Shown here one piece after another: positions 42,441 through 50,490 of a DNA stretch of 61,606 bases. The translations under genes and the position numbers were made by a program. Under the pieces are notes generated by a model, which was not told where the DNA came from, searched no databases, and saw only the letters and a program-made list of their open reading frames with translations. Where the stretch lies: positions 1 to 61,606 of the forward strand of contig DAHVWT010000002.1 of NCBI GenBank assembly GCA_027327915.1, written 5' to 3'. Numbering within the stretch: position 1 is the first letter of the stretch; each line of letters opens with the position of its first letter. Source of the stretch: Elusimicrobiota bacterium. Lineage in GTDB: Bacteria > Elusimicrobiota > Elusimicrobia > UBA1565 > UBA9628.

Positions 42441-42997
42441 CGCCGCATCAACGCCCGCACGAGCCTCAAAGGAAGCCCGATCACGTTGTCCCGGTCCCCG
42501 GCGACCCGCGTGATAAAGGGGTCTTTCCTGTCTTGGATGGCATATCCGCCGGCCTTGTCCCCGTGCTTGCCGGCCAGGCGAGCCAGATCGCCTTCCGAGA
42601 GCCTCCGCGCGTAGACCGCCGAGGCCGCGGCGCCCGACAAGACGCTACGGCCCCCATTCCACGCGAGAGCCGTGCCGGTGTAGACCCAGTGCTTGCGGCC
42701 GTTTAGAAATCTCAAGATCCGCAAGGAATCCGCGTCGTCCTTCGGCTTCACGATGACGCGCCCCGCCCGCCAAACGATCGTGTCGGCGCCGAGCACCAAG
42801 GCGCCGGGCCGTTTCCTGGCCACCGCGACGGCCTTCTTCCTCGCCAGCGCGACGACAAGCCGCCTGGGGTCTTTTTCCCGCAGATTTTCCGCCACCCCGC
42901 TCGGGATGATCCGGAACGGGACGCCGAGCTTCCGAAGAAGGACTCTTCGCTGGGGAGAAGCCGAGGCGAGGATCAGCGGGTGCTTTGGGCGATCCAT
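42416..42997 (-). CDS. maf: Maf-like nucleoside triphosphate pyrophosphatase
   Basis: 193 aa from the ATG at 42997. Family motifs are present: LILASASPQRRVLLRKLG, RIIPSGVAE, LVLGADTIVW, VYTGTALAW, AGGYAIQDR and the ending DNVIGLPLRLV. Maf proteins hydrolyse dTTP/UTP or modified nucleotides and slow septation when overproduced. Reading further upstream runs into cutA, with which it overlaps by 25 bp. Convergent 25-bp overlap with the sensor kinase gene at its 3' end. Confidence 0.92.
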   Translation of the reverse strand: MDRPKHPLILASASPQRRVLLRKLGVPFRIIPSGVAENLREKDPRRLVVALARKKAVAVARKRPGALVLGADTIVWRAGRVIVKPKDDADSLRILRFLNGRKHWVYTGTALAWNGGRSVLSGAAASAVYARRLSEGDLARLAGKHGDKAGGYAIQDRKDPFITRVAGDRDNVIGLPLRLVRALMRRYATGRKK

Positions 42998-43296
42998 GCG
43001 AGATAGGACGCATCGCCGCCGACGACGGGGAGCGCGATGATCTCCGGAAGCTCGTAGGGATGATTCTTCTTGACCGCGGCCGCCAGCCGTCCCAAGAGAC
43101 CGGAACGCGTCTTGATGAGGAGGAGAACCTCTCGATCGCGGCAAGCCTTCCCCTTCCACGCATAATGGGAGATGATGCCGGGAACGCAATTGACGCAGGC
43201 CGCGAGCTTATCCGCCACCAGAAGCCGGGCCAGTTTTCCGGCCGTGCGCATGTCGGGGGCCGTCACGAGGACGACATGAACGACGGCGCCCGGCAT
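42973..43296 (-). CDS. cutA: CutA1 divalent-cation tolerance protein
   Basis: 107 aa from the ATG at 43296, sharing bases with the pyruvate kinase stop. The hallmark CutA trimer sequence is complete: VVLVTAPDMRTAGKLARLLV, KLAACVNCVPGIISHYAWKG, EVLLLIKTR, and HPYELPEIIALPVVGGDASYL split by these stretches. It forms a very stable cytoplasmic trimer linked to copper tolerance in E. coli, with unclear biochemical role. Confidence 0.93.
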   Translation of the reverse strand: MPGAVVHVVLVTAPDMRTAGKLARLLVADKLAACVNCVPGIISHYAWKGKACRDREVLLLIKTRSGLLGRLAAAVKKNHPYELPEIIALPVVGGDASYLAWIAQSTR

Positions 43297-44720
43297 CAAC
43301 GGTAAGTCAGGGAGCCGCAGACGTGAATCTTAAGCATGTTGGAGGCGCGGTGCTTGGCCGTGCCTCCAGCCGAGATGAGGACGGTCTGCCCCTTGCGAAG
43401 ATACCCCTTCTTAAGCATCAGACGCTCCCCGATATGGAGCATGTCGTCGGTCGACTCCCCGAGAGGGCAAAGGATGGGGCGCACGCCCCAATAGAGGGCC
43501 AATTGATGGAGAGTGGACTTCAGAGGCGTCAAGGCGTAGATGGGGGCGCGCGGGCGGTACTTGGACATCACTTTCGCCGACCAGCCGGTCAGCGTGTAAA
43601 CCGCGATCGCGGAGGCCCCCGTCACGTCGCAGGCGTCCGTGGCGGCGCGCGCGAGGGCGTTGGCGAAGCCGGTCTTTTGGGTGTCCTTAAGCCCCGTGGG
43701 GACGTGCGTGAGCCCGAGCCGGGAGGCCTCGGCGCGGCGAATGATGTCGGCCATCATGGAGACGGCCTCAACCGGGTATTGGCCCACGGCGGACTCCCCG
43801 GAGAGCATGACCACGTCCGCGCCGTCGAAGACCGCGTTGGCGACGTCCGAGGCCTCGGCGCGGGTCGGCGTTGGATGCGAAATCATCGATTCGAGCATCT
43901 GGGTCGCCACGATCGACAGCTTGCCCGCCGCGTTGGCCTTGCGCACGAGCAGCTTCTGGAGAGCCGGGACCTCGGCCGGAGAGAGCTCGACGGCGAGGTC
44001 GCCGCGGGCCACCATGATGCCGTCCGCCTCATCGAGAATGGCGTCGATGTTCTTGACCGCGAGGGGATGCTCGATCTTCGCGATCACCTTCATGGGGGAC
44101 CGGGCCTTGCGCAGAACCTCCCTGGCCAACCGGATATCGTCCGGCGTCCGCACGAAGGAGAGCGCCACGTGGCCGATGCCGAGCTTGATGCCCATCTTGA
44201 AATCGGCCATGTCTTTCTCCGTGATGGCCGGAAGATCGATGTCGGCTCCGGGGCAATTGATGCCTTTGTGGTCCTTGAGAAACCCCCCCATGACGACCTG
44301 GCAGTCGACGTGCTTTTTGGCGACGTCGACGACCGAAAGGACGATCGTCCCGTCATCCAAGAGGATGCGGGAGCCCCTGGTGACAACGCGGGGCAGGTGC
44401 TTGAAGTCGGTGGGAACGAGACCCTCCCCGCCCAGGACGTCCTCGGTCGTCACGCGCACGGGGGCTCCCTTCTTGAGGGCGACGCCGCCGCCGGAGAGCC
44501 GCCCCACGCGAAGACGGGGCCCCTGGAGGTCCATGACGATCGCGCAGACGGCGTCGCACTGGGCCGCGGCGCGGCGGATGGTTTGGACGGTTTTGGCGAG
44601 CTCCGCCATGGAGGCATGCGAGCAGTTGAGGCGGAAGGCGTTCGCGCCGGCCTTGAGGAGCGCCACCAAGGTCTCGATGCTTGAGCTTGAGGGCCCCAGG
44701 GTGGCGAGTATCTTCGCCAT
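43296..44720 (-). CDS. pyk: Pyruvate kinase
   Basis: 474 aa from the ATG at 44720 (MAKILATLGPSS). A purine-rich ribosome site is not obvious. Key parts: GANAFRLNCSHAS with the substrate-binding Arg and Asn, MDLQGPRLRVG, the catalytic Lys in VIAKIEHPLAVKN, metal ligands Glu and Asp in EADGIMVARGDLAVEL, and TQMLESMISHPTPTRAEASD. The C-terminal regulatory domain has VYTLTGWSAKVMSKYRP. It converts phosphoenolpyruvate to pyruvate with ATP formation. It lies 74 bp after a malic enzyme, which also makes pyruvate, so the two enter the pyruvate pool together. Confidence 0.95.
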   Translation of the reverse strand: MAKILATLGPSSSSIETLVALLKAGANAFRLNCSHASMAELAKTVQTIRRAAAQCDAVCAIVMDLQGPRLRVGRLSGGGVALKKGAPVRVTTEDVLGGEGLVPTDFKHLPRVVTRGSRILLDDGTIVLSVVDVAKKHVDCQVVMGGFLKDHKGINCPGADIDLPAITEKDMADFKMGIKLGIGHVALSFVRTPDDIRLAREVLRKARSPMKVIAKIEHPLAVKNIDAILDEADGIMVARGDLAVELSPAEVPALQKLLVRKANAAGKLSIVATQMLESMISHPTPTRAEASDVANAVFDGADVVMLSGESAVGQYPVEAVSMMADIIRRAEASRLGLTHVPTGLKDTQKTGFANALARAATDACDVTGASAIAVYTLTGWSAKVMSKYRPRAPIYALTPLKSTLHQLALYWGVRPILCPLGESTDDMLHIGERLMLKKGYLRKGQTVLISAGGTAKHRASNMLKIHVCGSLTYR

Positions 44721-44794
44721 CTTGGGGAGCGCGCGCTCCGGGGCGGCGCCGGCGGCCGCCGCCGGAAGGTCGGCGATTTCGGCCAGCGCGTCCG

Positions 44795-46282
44795 TCAAGA
44801 GAGCCGCGCCCCCGACAAGGCCCCGCCCGCCGCGACGGCGGACGCGCGATGGCCATTGACGCGGCTCAAACGCGGACCTCCCGCCGCCTCGGCCACGGCG
44901 CGAGCGACCGCGGGACAAACCGCCTCATCAAAGATCGAAGGGATGATCGAACGGGGCCCCAAGGACGCGGGAGGCACGGCCTCCGCGATGGCCTTCGCGG
45001 CGGCGATGAGCATCTCGTTGGTAATCCTCCGGGAGCGGGCCTCCATGGCGCCCTTGAACACGCCGGGAAACGCGAGGGCGTTATTGATCTGATTGGGGTA
45101 GTCGGAGCGACCCGTCGCGACCACGCGAGCGAAAGGCACCTGCTCCGGCATGACCTCGGGGGTGGGATTCGCCATCGCGAAAACAACCGAGTTCCGGGCC
45201 ATGCGCTTGAGCGCCTCCGGCGTCACGGAACCGGGCGCCGAGAGCCCCAAGAACACGTCCGCGCCCTTCAAGGCGGCGCCGATCGTCCCCTTGAGGCGCC
45301 CGGGATTGGTCCATTGAGCGAGCCATTCCTTGGCGGGATTCATGCGCTCCCCGCGGCCCTCGTAAATCGCGCCCCCCCGGTCGCAGACGATGATGTCTCC
45401 GGCCCCGGCCTTCGCCAAAAGCCGGCTGACGCCCACGGCGGCGGCGCCGGCGCCGGAGACGACGATGCGGACGCCCGCCAAGCGCTTGCCGACGAGCCGC
45501 AGCGCGTTCAGGAGCCCCGCCAAGACCACGACGGCCGTTCCGTGCTGGTCGTCGTGCATCACGGGGATCTCAAGACGTTTCCTCAGCTCGCGCTCGATCT
45601 CGAAGCAGCGAGGCGCCGAGATGTCCTCGAGGTTGACCCCGCCAAAAGCCGGGGCGATCCGCTCGACCGTCTCGACAATCTCACCCGCATCCTGGGTTTT
45701 GAGGCAGATGGGAAAGGCATTGATCCCCGCGAAAGCCTTGAAAAGGACGGCTTTGCCCTCCATGACGGGAAGAGCGGCCTCCGGCCCCAGGTTGCCCAGG
45801 CCCAGAACGGCGGAGCCGTCCGTCACGACCGCGACGGTGTTGCCCTTGATGGTGTAGTCCCAGACGGCCTCCGGTCGCTCGTGAATCGCCGTGGACACCC
45901 GGCCGACACCCGGGGTATAGATCATCGAGAGTTCCTCGCGGGTGTGAATGGGCCTCGTCGGCTGGACCTCGATCTTGCCGCCGCGATGCAGGAGGAAGGT
46001 CTGATCCAGGACGGAAACGACTTCGGCGAAGGAAAGGCGGCGTATGGCTTTAAGCACTTTCCCAGCCTGAGCCTCGCTCGCGGCATTGACCACGATATCG
46101 CGAAGCAGGGTTTGGTCGTTCGAGCTGACGAGCGCGATCGTTCCCAGGGACCCCCCCGCCTTGCCGATCACGGAGGTGAGCTTGCCCAGCATGCCCGGCC
46201 GGTCGACGATCCTCACCCGAAGGATCAGGCTGAACTGCGAGCTCGGTTTAAAGGAGGAAGCCGCTTCGGGGGGTTTACCCAT
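44795..46282 (-). CDS. NAD(P)-dependent malic enzyme with N-terminal ACT domain
   Basis: 495 aa. Residues about 17-90 form an ACT domain (LILRVRIVDRPGMLGKLTSV, GGSLGTIALVSSN). Residues 105-215 form the malic N domain: SMIYTPGVGRVSTAIHE with the catalytic Tyr, GSAVLGLGNLGPEAALPVME with the GLGNxG signature, and AFAGINAFPICLKT. Metal and substrate site: GGVNLEDISAPRCFEIE and MHDDQHGTAVV. The NAD-binding fold has VVSGAGAAAVGVSRLL. It decarboxylates malate to pyruvate. The ACT domain suggests control by a small ligand, perhaps an amino acid. First gene of a run with pyk, cutA and maf, just past a terminator. Confidence 0.95.
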   Translation of the reverse strand: MGKPPEAASSFKPSSQFSLILRVRIVDRPGMLGKLTSVIGKAGGSLGTIALVSSNDQTLLRDIVVNAASEAQAGKVLKAIRRLSFAEVVSVLDQTFLLHRGGKIEVQPTRPIHTREELSMIYTPGVGRVSTAIHERPEAVWDYTIKGNTVAVVTDGSAVLGLGNLGPEAALPVMEGKAVLFKAFAGINAFPICLKTQDAGEIVETVERIAPAFGGVNLEDISAPRCFEIERELRKRLEIPVMHDDQHGTAVVVLAGLLNALRLVGKRLAGVRIVVSGAGAAAVGVSRLLAKAGAGDIIVCDRGGAIYEGRGERMNPAKEWLAQWTNPGRLKGTIGAALKGADVFLGLSAPGSVTPEALKRMARNSVVFAMANPTPEVMPEQVPFARVVATGRSDYPNQINNALAFPGVFKGAMEARSRRITNEMLIAAAKAIAEAVPPASLGPRSIIPSIFDEAVCPAVARAVAEAAGGPRLSRVNGHRASAVAAGGALSGARLS

Positions 46283-46301
46283 GTACCACTATAAAGGGAA
46301 C

Positions 46302-46341
46302 AAAAAACCCGCAGCCTGTTTCAAGCTCGGCCGCGGGTTTT
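46302..46341. terminator. Rho-independent terminator (bidirectional shape)
   Basis: AAAACCCGC (46304-46312) pairs perfectly with GCGGGTTTT (46333-46341) across a 20-nt loop. On the minus strand the hairpin is followed by a six-T run, so it should end the DUF167 transcript 18 bp past its stop and just before the malic enzyme start. On the plus strand the tail is TTTT. Confidence 0.7.
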
Positions 46342-46358
46342 GATTCCCTTTGATTCGC

Positions 46359-46622
46359 TTAAGGGATGGATTCCATCACGCGCTTGAGCTGCTCTTCGGT
46401 CTTGCCGGTGATCTCGATCGTCTTTTCACGGCCGTTGGCGCCTCGAAGAATCATCACTTTTCGCGTCGGAACCTGGAAAAACTCGGCCAGATAGCCTTTC
46501 AGGACGTCGTTGGCCTTTTGATTGACGCTTGAGGCCGCCACCCGTACCCGGAGCACGCTCCCGATGCGGCTGATGACCTCGTTTTCAAAGGCGTTCGGAA
46601 TCACACGGACTTTAACGATCAT
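46359..46622 (-). CDS. DUF167/YggU-family protein
   Basis: 87 aa. Family signature VKVRVIPNAFENEVISRIGS, LRVRVAASSVNQKANDVLKG and YLAEFFQVPTRKVMILRG, with RGANGREKTIEI at the end, matches YggU (DUF167). Function unknown across the family; members are small, single-domain and cytoplasmic. It stands alone on its transcript: a terminator lies directly downstream and a TAAAAT -10 box about 90 bp upstream. Confidence 0.88.
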   Translation of the reverse strand: MIVKVRVIPNAFENEVISRIGSVLRVRVAASSVNQKANDVLKGYLAEFFQVPTRKVMILRGANGREKTIEITGKTEEQLKRVMESIP

Positions 46623-46711
46623 GCTATCCCCCTATGTTGAGAATCAAGGCTAGAAAGACGAATAAAACGAGTTTTTGAGTCTTGGGAGGTACGTTCAAAC
46701 ATCGTAAATCT

Positions 46712-46720
46712 ATTTTATCA
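46712..46720 (-). promoter_or_regulatory. Possible extended -10 promoter for DUF167
   Basis: On the minus strand TGATAAAAT (46720-46712) fits an extended -10 box in a short AT-rich stretch (46700-46745) that stands out from the GC-rich surroundings. No convincing -35 box. The leader would be about 85 nt. The rest of the 46623-46762 gap shows nothing else. Confidence 0.4.
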
Positions 46721-46762
46721 TAAAAATAAGAGTTTTAAACGCGCAAAAAGCAGAGATAAAGC

Positions 46763-49700
46763 CTATTCCGCCGGCTTGGCCGGTCTGATCCAGCGCGCGC
46801 AAGCGACGGCGGAGGCGGGCAGAACCACCAAGGTCAGCAAGGTCGACAGGAGCATGCCTCCGATGACGGCGATCGCGAGAGGCCGGAGAAGCTCGGAGCC
46901 CGTGCCCCACCCGGTGGCGATCGGCACCAGTCCTAGGATCGTCATGCTGGCGGTCATCAGGATCGGGCGCACGCGCTTAAGCGCCGCCTGGGCCGCCGCC
47001 TCCTTGACGTCCATCCCCGCGGCCAAACCGGCGTTCATGTAATCGAGCATCAGGATGCCGTTGCGCACGACGATGCCGATCAGCATCATCGCGCCGATCA
47101 TCGAGGAGATATTGATCGATTGCCCGCCGATCCAAAGGCTCGCGAAGGCGCCGACCCCGGCCAGAGGCACGGCCGAGAGGATCAAGAGGGTCTGGATGAC
47201 GGAACGGAACTCAAACCACAGGATCACGGCCACGATGATCACGGCCAACAGGAGCACGACGCCCATGTTCCCCAGCATCTCGGTCTCGGACTTGTATTTG
47301 CCGGTAAAAGTCCACGTATAGCCGGTCGGAAGCTTCAGGTCGGCCACCGCCTTCTCAAGGTCCGCGGCGACGTCCCGCACGTTTCGGTTTTCGATGTTGG
47401 CCGAAACCATCACCTCGCGCTGCAGGTGCTCGTGGTAGATCTTGCTGGGGACCTCGCCGTAGCCGATCTCCGCGACCTGCTCGAGAGGGACGGCGTCCCC
47501 GACCACCGAGCGCAAGGGGAGGTCCCCCATGGCGCCGGCGTTGAATTGTCCGTTGGGCGAGACGAGGTGAAGCACGACGCCGACGGACTTGAAAACAAGT
47601 CTCACCGCCGTGGCCGTCAGGCCTTGCGACGAGGCCCTGAGGGCGTCGAAAACGGAACGGACCGGAATCCCCAGCCTTCCCGCGGTCGCCTTGTCGATAT
47701 TCACGGTCACGGCCGGGAGGGGCTTGTCGTCGGGCGGGGTGACATCGATAAGCCCCTTGATATGCTGCATCCGGGCCAGCAGGCCCGCCGAGAAGCGGTG
47801 CAGCTGATCCAGATCGGCGCCGAAAAACGCGACCCCGATGTCGAAGGGGGTGGAGCCCATCGCGTCGTTGATCTTGTCCTCCAAGGGCATCAGATACTCG
47901 ACACGGACATCGGTGAGATCGCGGCTCTTTCGCCGCAAGAGCGAGATGAAGGACTCGATCGGCATGGGTCGCCGGCTCTTGGGCAGGAGCTTGACCGTTA
48001 CGTCGCTGTGATTGACGCCGTCGACATCGAGGGTCCCCGCGGCGTGTCCGGTGTGCCTCGCGACCGTGACGACTCCCGGCATTTGCGCCAGCCACTTCTC
48101 AAAAAGGACGCCCACGCGCTTGGTCTCCGCCAGGGAGGTGCCCGGCGGCATGGCGGTGGCGAGGAGAACCGCGCCTTCGTCGAGCGAAGGAAGGAACTCG
48201 AGATTGAGGTGCTTGAAGGCGAAGGCCGTCAGGACGACGACGGCCATGGCCGCGCCGATGACGGCGTAGGGCCGGCGCAAAGCGAAGCCCAAGGGCCTGC
48301 CGTAGACGCGGTTGACCCATGTCTCTCTTTCCTTTAGTAAGTGGGTTTGCGCGAGCCATTGGTCAACCAGCAAGGGAATAACACTCAGAGCCACCACGAG
48401 CGACGCCAACAGCGCGAATGTGACGGTTAAGCCGATCGGGGCGAAAAGACGCCCCGCGAAGCCGGCGATGAAGACCATGGGAAGAAAGATGCCGATATTG
48501 GTCAACGTCGAAACGACGACGGGCCTGACCACCTCGCCGGCGGCGCCGACGATCGCGTCCCGGGCGGAGAGCCCCGATCCCTCCCGCCGGGCCGAGAGCC
48601 AGCGGAAGATGTTTTCGAGGACGACCACGGCGTCGTCCACGATAATGCCGGTGCCGACGGCGAGCCCCCCCAACGACATGATATTGAGCCCCACCTTGAA
48701 GAGGCGCATGAGCCCCAACGCCGCGACGATCGATATCGGAATGCTCGTGATCGCGGCAAGGGTCGTCTTCCAGTTGCGCAGGAACAGCGCCAGAACGATG
48801 ACCACCAGGATACCGCCCACGTAAACGGCCTCTTTGACGCTCCCGATCGAAGCGCCAACGAGCTGTGCCTGGTCGTAATAGTTATGGATGGTGTAGCCCG
48901 ACGGCAGGCTCTTGACGAAATCACGGATGGTCCTGTCCACGCCCGCGGCGACCGACAGGGTGTCGTAGCGGGGCTGCTTGAAGATGTTGATGAGGACGGC
49001 GGGCTTGCCTTTCTCCGAGGAATCGTCCCTGGGGATTTGGTAGGCGTCGGCGACCTTCCCGATGTCCTTGACGCGGATGGGGTAACCCTGCTTGACCGCG
49101 ACCACGAGATTTTCCAGCTCCGCGACGTCCGCGAACTGCCCATTGGCGGTGATGGTGAACTCCTGGGGGCCGGAGTTGACGATCCCGGGCGAGGCGAGGA
49201 TGTTGTTTTCGGCCAAGGCCGTCTTGATGTCGTCGAGGAATACCCCGTTTTCGATCATGAGCACGGGGTTGGGATAGACCGCGAATTCCCTGACTTGTCC
49301 GCCGGATACGACGACCCGATAAACTCCGAGCACGCCCTGGAGGCGGGGCTTGAGGTCGTACTCGGCCAAATCCCGCAGGGCCACGGGGTCCGTCCCCCCC
49401 TGCAGCGCGTAGCTTTCGATGAGGCCCAAGGTCGCCGAGAGGCTCTCGACGGAAACGTCGACGTCCCCTGGGATCTGACCGGTCGTCCGGTAGAGGGCCT
49501 GCGTGAGGAGCTGCCTCGCCGACAGCATGTCGGTCCCCCATTGGAAGTAGGCCGAGATGTTGGCGATGCCGGTGGCGACGACCGAGCGCACCCGATAAAC
49601 CCCCAGAACGCCGCTGAGGGCGTTTTCAATGGGAAGAGCCACTTGGCGCTCCATCTCCAGGGAGGGAAAGGCGGGCGCCTGGGCGACGACGCTCAAGACC

Positions 49701-49834
49701 GGGAACTCAAGCGTTGGAAACAAGTCAACCCGGAAGGCTTTGGACGCGGCGAGGCAGGCCGCGACAACGCAGGCGAGCGTCACGGCGACGACGACCGGCT
49801 GGCGCAGCAGGGCCCTTAAATACTTCTCGAACAT
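46763..49834 (-). CDS. RND-family efflux permease (HME/CzcA-like)
   Basis: 1023 aa with the RND layout: TM1 (VVAVTLACVVAACLAASKAF), a first large periplasmic loop, TM2-7 about 340-540, a second loop and TM8-12 about 850-1015. Signs include FPTLEFPVLSVVAQAPAFPS, GTGIIVDDAVVVLENIFRWL with the proton-relay Asp pair, and LPSLDEGAVLLATAMPPGTS, which resembles CzcA/CusA (MDEGS). Methionine and acidic metal clusters of CusA are not obvious, so the substrate may be organic. Its ATG overlaps the fusion protein stop by one base. It would export from periplasm or membrane using proton flow. Confidence 0.9.
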   Translation of the reverse strand: MFEKYLRALLRQPVVVAVTLACVVAACLAASKAFRVDLFPTLEFPVLSVVAQAPAFPSLEMERQVALPIENALSGVLGVYRVRSVVATGIANISAYFQWGTDMLSARQLLTQALYRTTGQIPGDVDVSVESLSATLGLIESYALQGGTDPVALRDLAEYDLKPRLQGVLGVYRVVVSGGQVREFAVYPNPVLMIENGVFLDDIKTALAENNILASPGIVNSGPQEFTITANGQFADVAELENLVVAVKQGYPIRVKDIGKVADAYQIPRDDSSEKGKPAVLINIFKQPRYDTLSVAAGVDRTIRDFVKSLPSGYTIHNYYDQAQLVGASIGSVKEAVYVGGILVVIVLALFLRNWKTTLAAITSIPISIVAALGLMRLFKVGLNIMSLGGLAVGTGIIVDDAVVVLENIFRWLSARREGSGLSARDAIVGAAGEVVRPVVVSTLTNIGIFLPMVFIAGFAGRLFAPIGLTVTFALLASLVVALSVIPLLVDQWLAQTHLLKERETWVNRVYGRPLGFALRRPYAVIGAAMAVVVLTAFAFKHLNLEFLPSLDEGAVLLATAMPPGTSLAETKRVGVLFEKWLAQMPGVVTVARHTGHAAGTLDVDGVNHSDVTVKLLPKSRRPMPIESFISLLRRKSRDLTDVRVEYLMPLEDKINDAMGSTPFDIGVAFFGADLDQLHRFSAGLLARMQHIKGLIDVTPPDDKPLPAVTVNIDKATAGRLGIPVRSVFDALRASSQGLTATAVRLVFKSVGVVLHLVSPNGQFNAGAMGDLPLRSVVGDAVPLEQVAEIGYGEVPSKIYHEHLQREVMVSANIENRNVRDVAADLEKAVADLKLPTGYTWTFTGKYKSETEMLGNMGVVLLLAVIIVAVILWFEFRSVIQTLLILSAVPLAGVGAFASLWIGGQSINISSMIGAMMLIGIVVRNGILMLDYMNAGLAAGMDVKEAAAQAALKRVRPILMTASMTILGLVPIATGWGTGSELLRPLAIAVIGGMLLSTLLTLVVLPASAVACARWIRPAKPAE

Positions 49835-50490
49835 CAGTCGCCCCCCGCGTTGGCGAAGCCGGGATAAAGGAAGCCCAAGGCTCCTCGGATGACGACCCGC
49901 TCGCCGGGCTTGATCCCGCTCTTAATCGCGGCCCGATCCCAAGAATACTCGCTGACGACGACCGGCGCCGCCTCATACTGTCGATCGCCGCCCTTGCCGG
50001 TGGCGCGCACCACCACGGAGGAGCCGTTAAGAATAAGCACGGCGGCGCTCGGGACCGACAAAACGCTGCGGGATTTGATCGTAATCTCCGCGTAGATGAA
50101 GCTCCACGCCACGAAGCCGTTGATGGTTTTGGGCTTAAGCCGCACGATCGACTGCCCTGTCGCCTTGTTGACGTCGCGGAGAATCTGGTGAACGACGCAG
50201 ACAACGGGCTGGCCGCCTGGAAGCTGCCACGCCACGGCGCGCTGGCCGATCTTGACGCGAGGGGCGTCCATCTTGCCGACGTTCACCGAGATCTCGAGGT
50301 TCCCCGCCTCATCGATGTCGGCCACGCCGTAGGCGGGAACCGTTTCGTCCATCTTGGCATACTTGGCTTCGGCCAGCACGGGAGGGTCCGAGAGCTCGGG
50401 AGCCTTCCCCGTGTTCCCGCCCGAGCCGGCGCACCCGGCGGTTGCCGCGAGCGCGAGAAGGAGGAGCGACGACCCCATTCTATTCGTCAT
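49834..50490 (-). CDS. Minimal RND membrane-fusion lipoprotein
   Basis: 218 aa from the ATG at 50490. Lipobox LAATAGC at about 14-20. The rest is beta-rich with the end-domain pattern of efflux adaptors: VPSAAVLILNGSSVVVRA, YEAAPVVVSEYSWDRAAIKS and GIKPGERVVIRGALGFL. The usual lipoyl domain and long alpha-hairpin of MacA/CusB-type adaptors (300-400 aa) are missing. Sits between tolC and the RND gene with a 4-bp and a 1-bp overlap, so it must be their partner, working without a TolC-reaching hairpin. Confidence 0.78.
   Translation of the reverse strand: MTNRMGSSLLLLALAATAGCAGSGGNTGKAPELSDPPVLAEAKYAKMDETVPAYGVADIDEAGNLEISVNVGKMDAPRVKIGQRAVAWQLPGGQPVVCVVHQILRDVNKATGQSIVRLKPKTINGFVAWSFIYAEITIKSRSVLSVPSAAVLILNGSSVVVRATGKGGDRQYEAAPVVVSEYSWDRAAIKSGIKPGERVVIRGALGFLYPGFANAGGD

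Noticed and set aside
43323..44684. 453-codon open frame opposite pyk
   Set aside because: Antisense shadow; the real gene carries all pyruvate kinase motifs.
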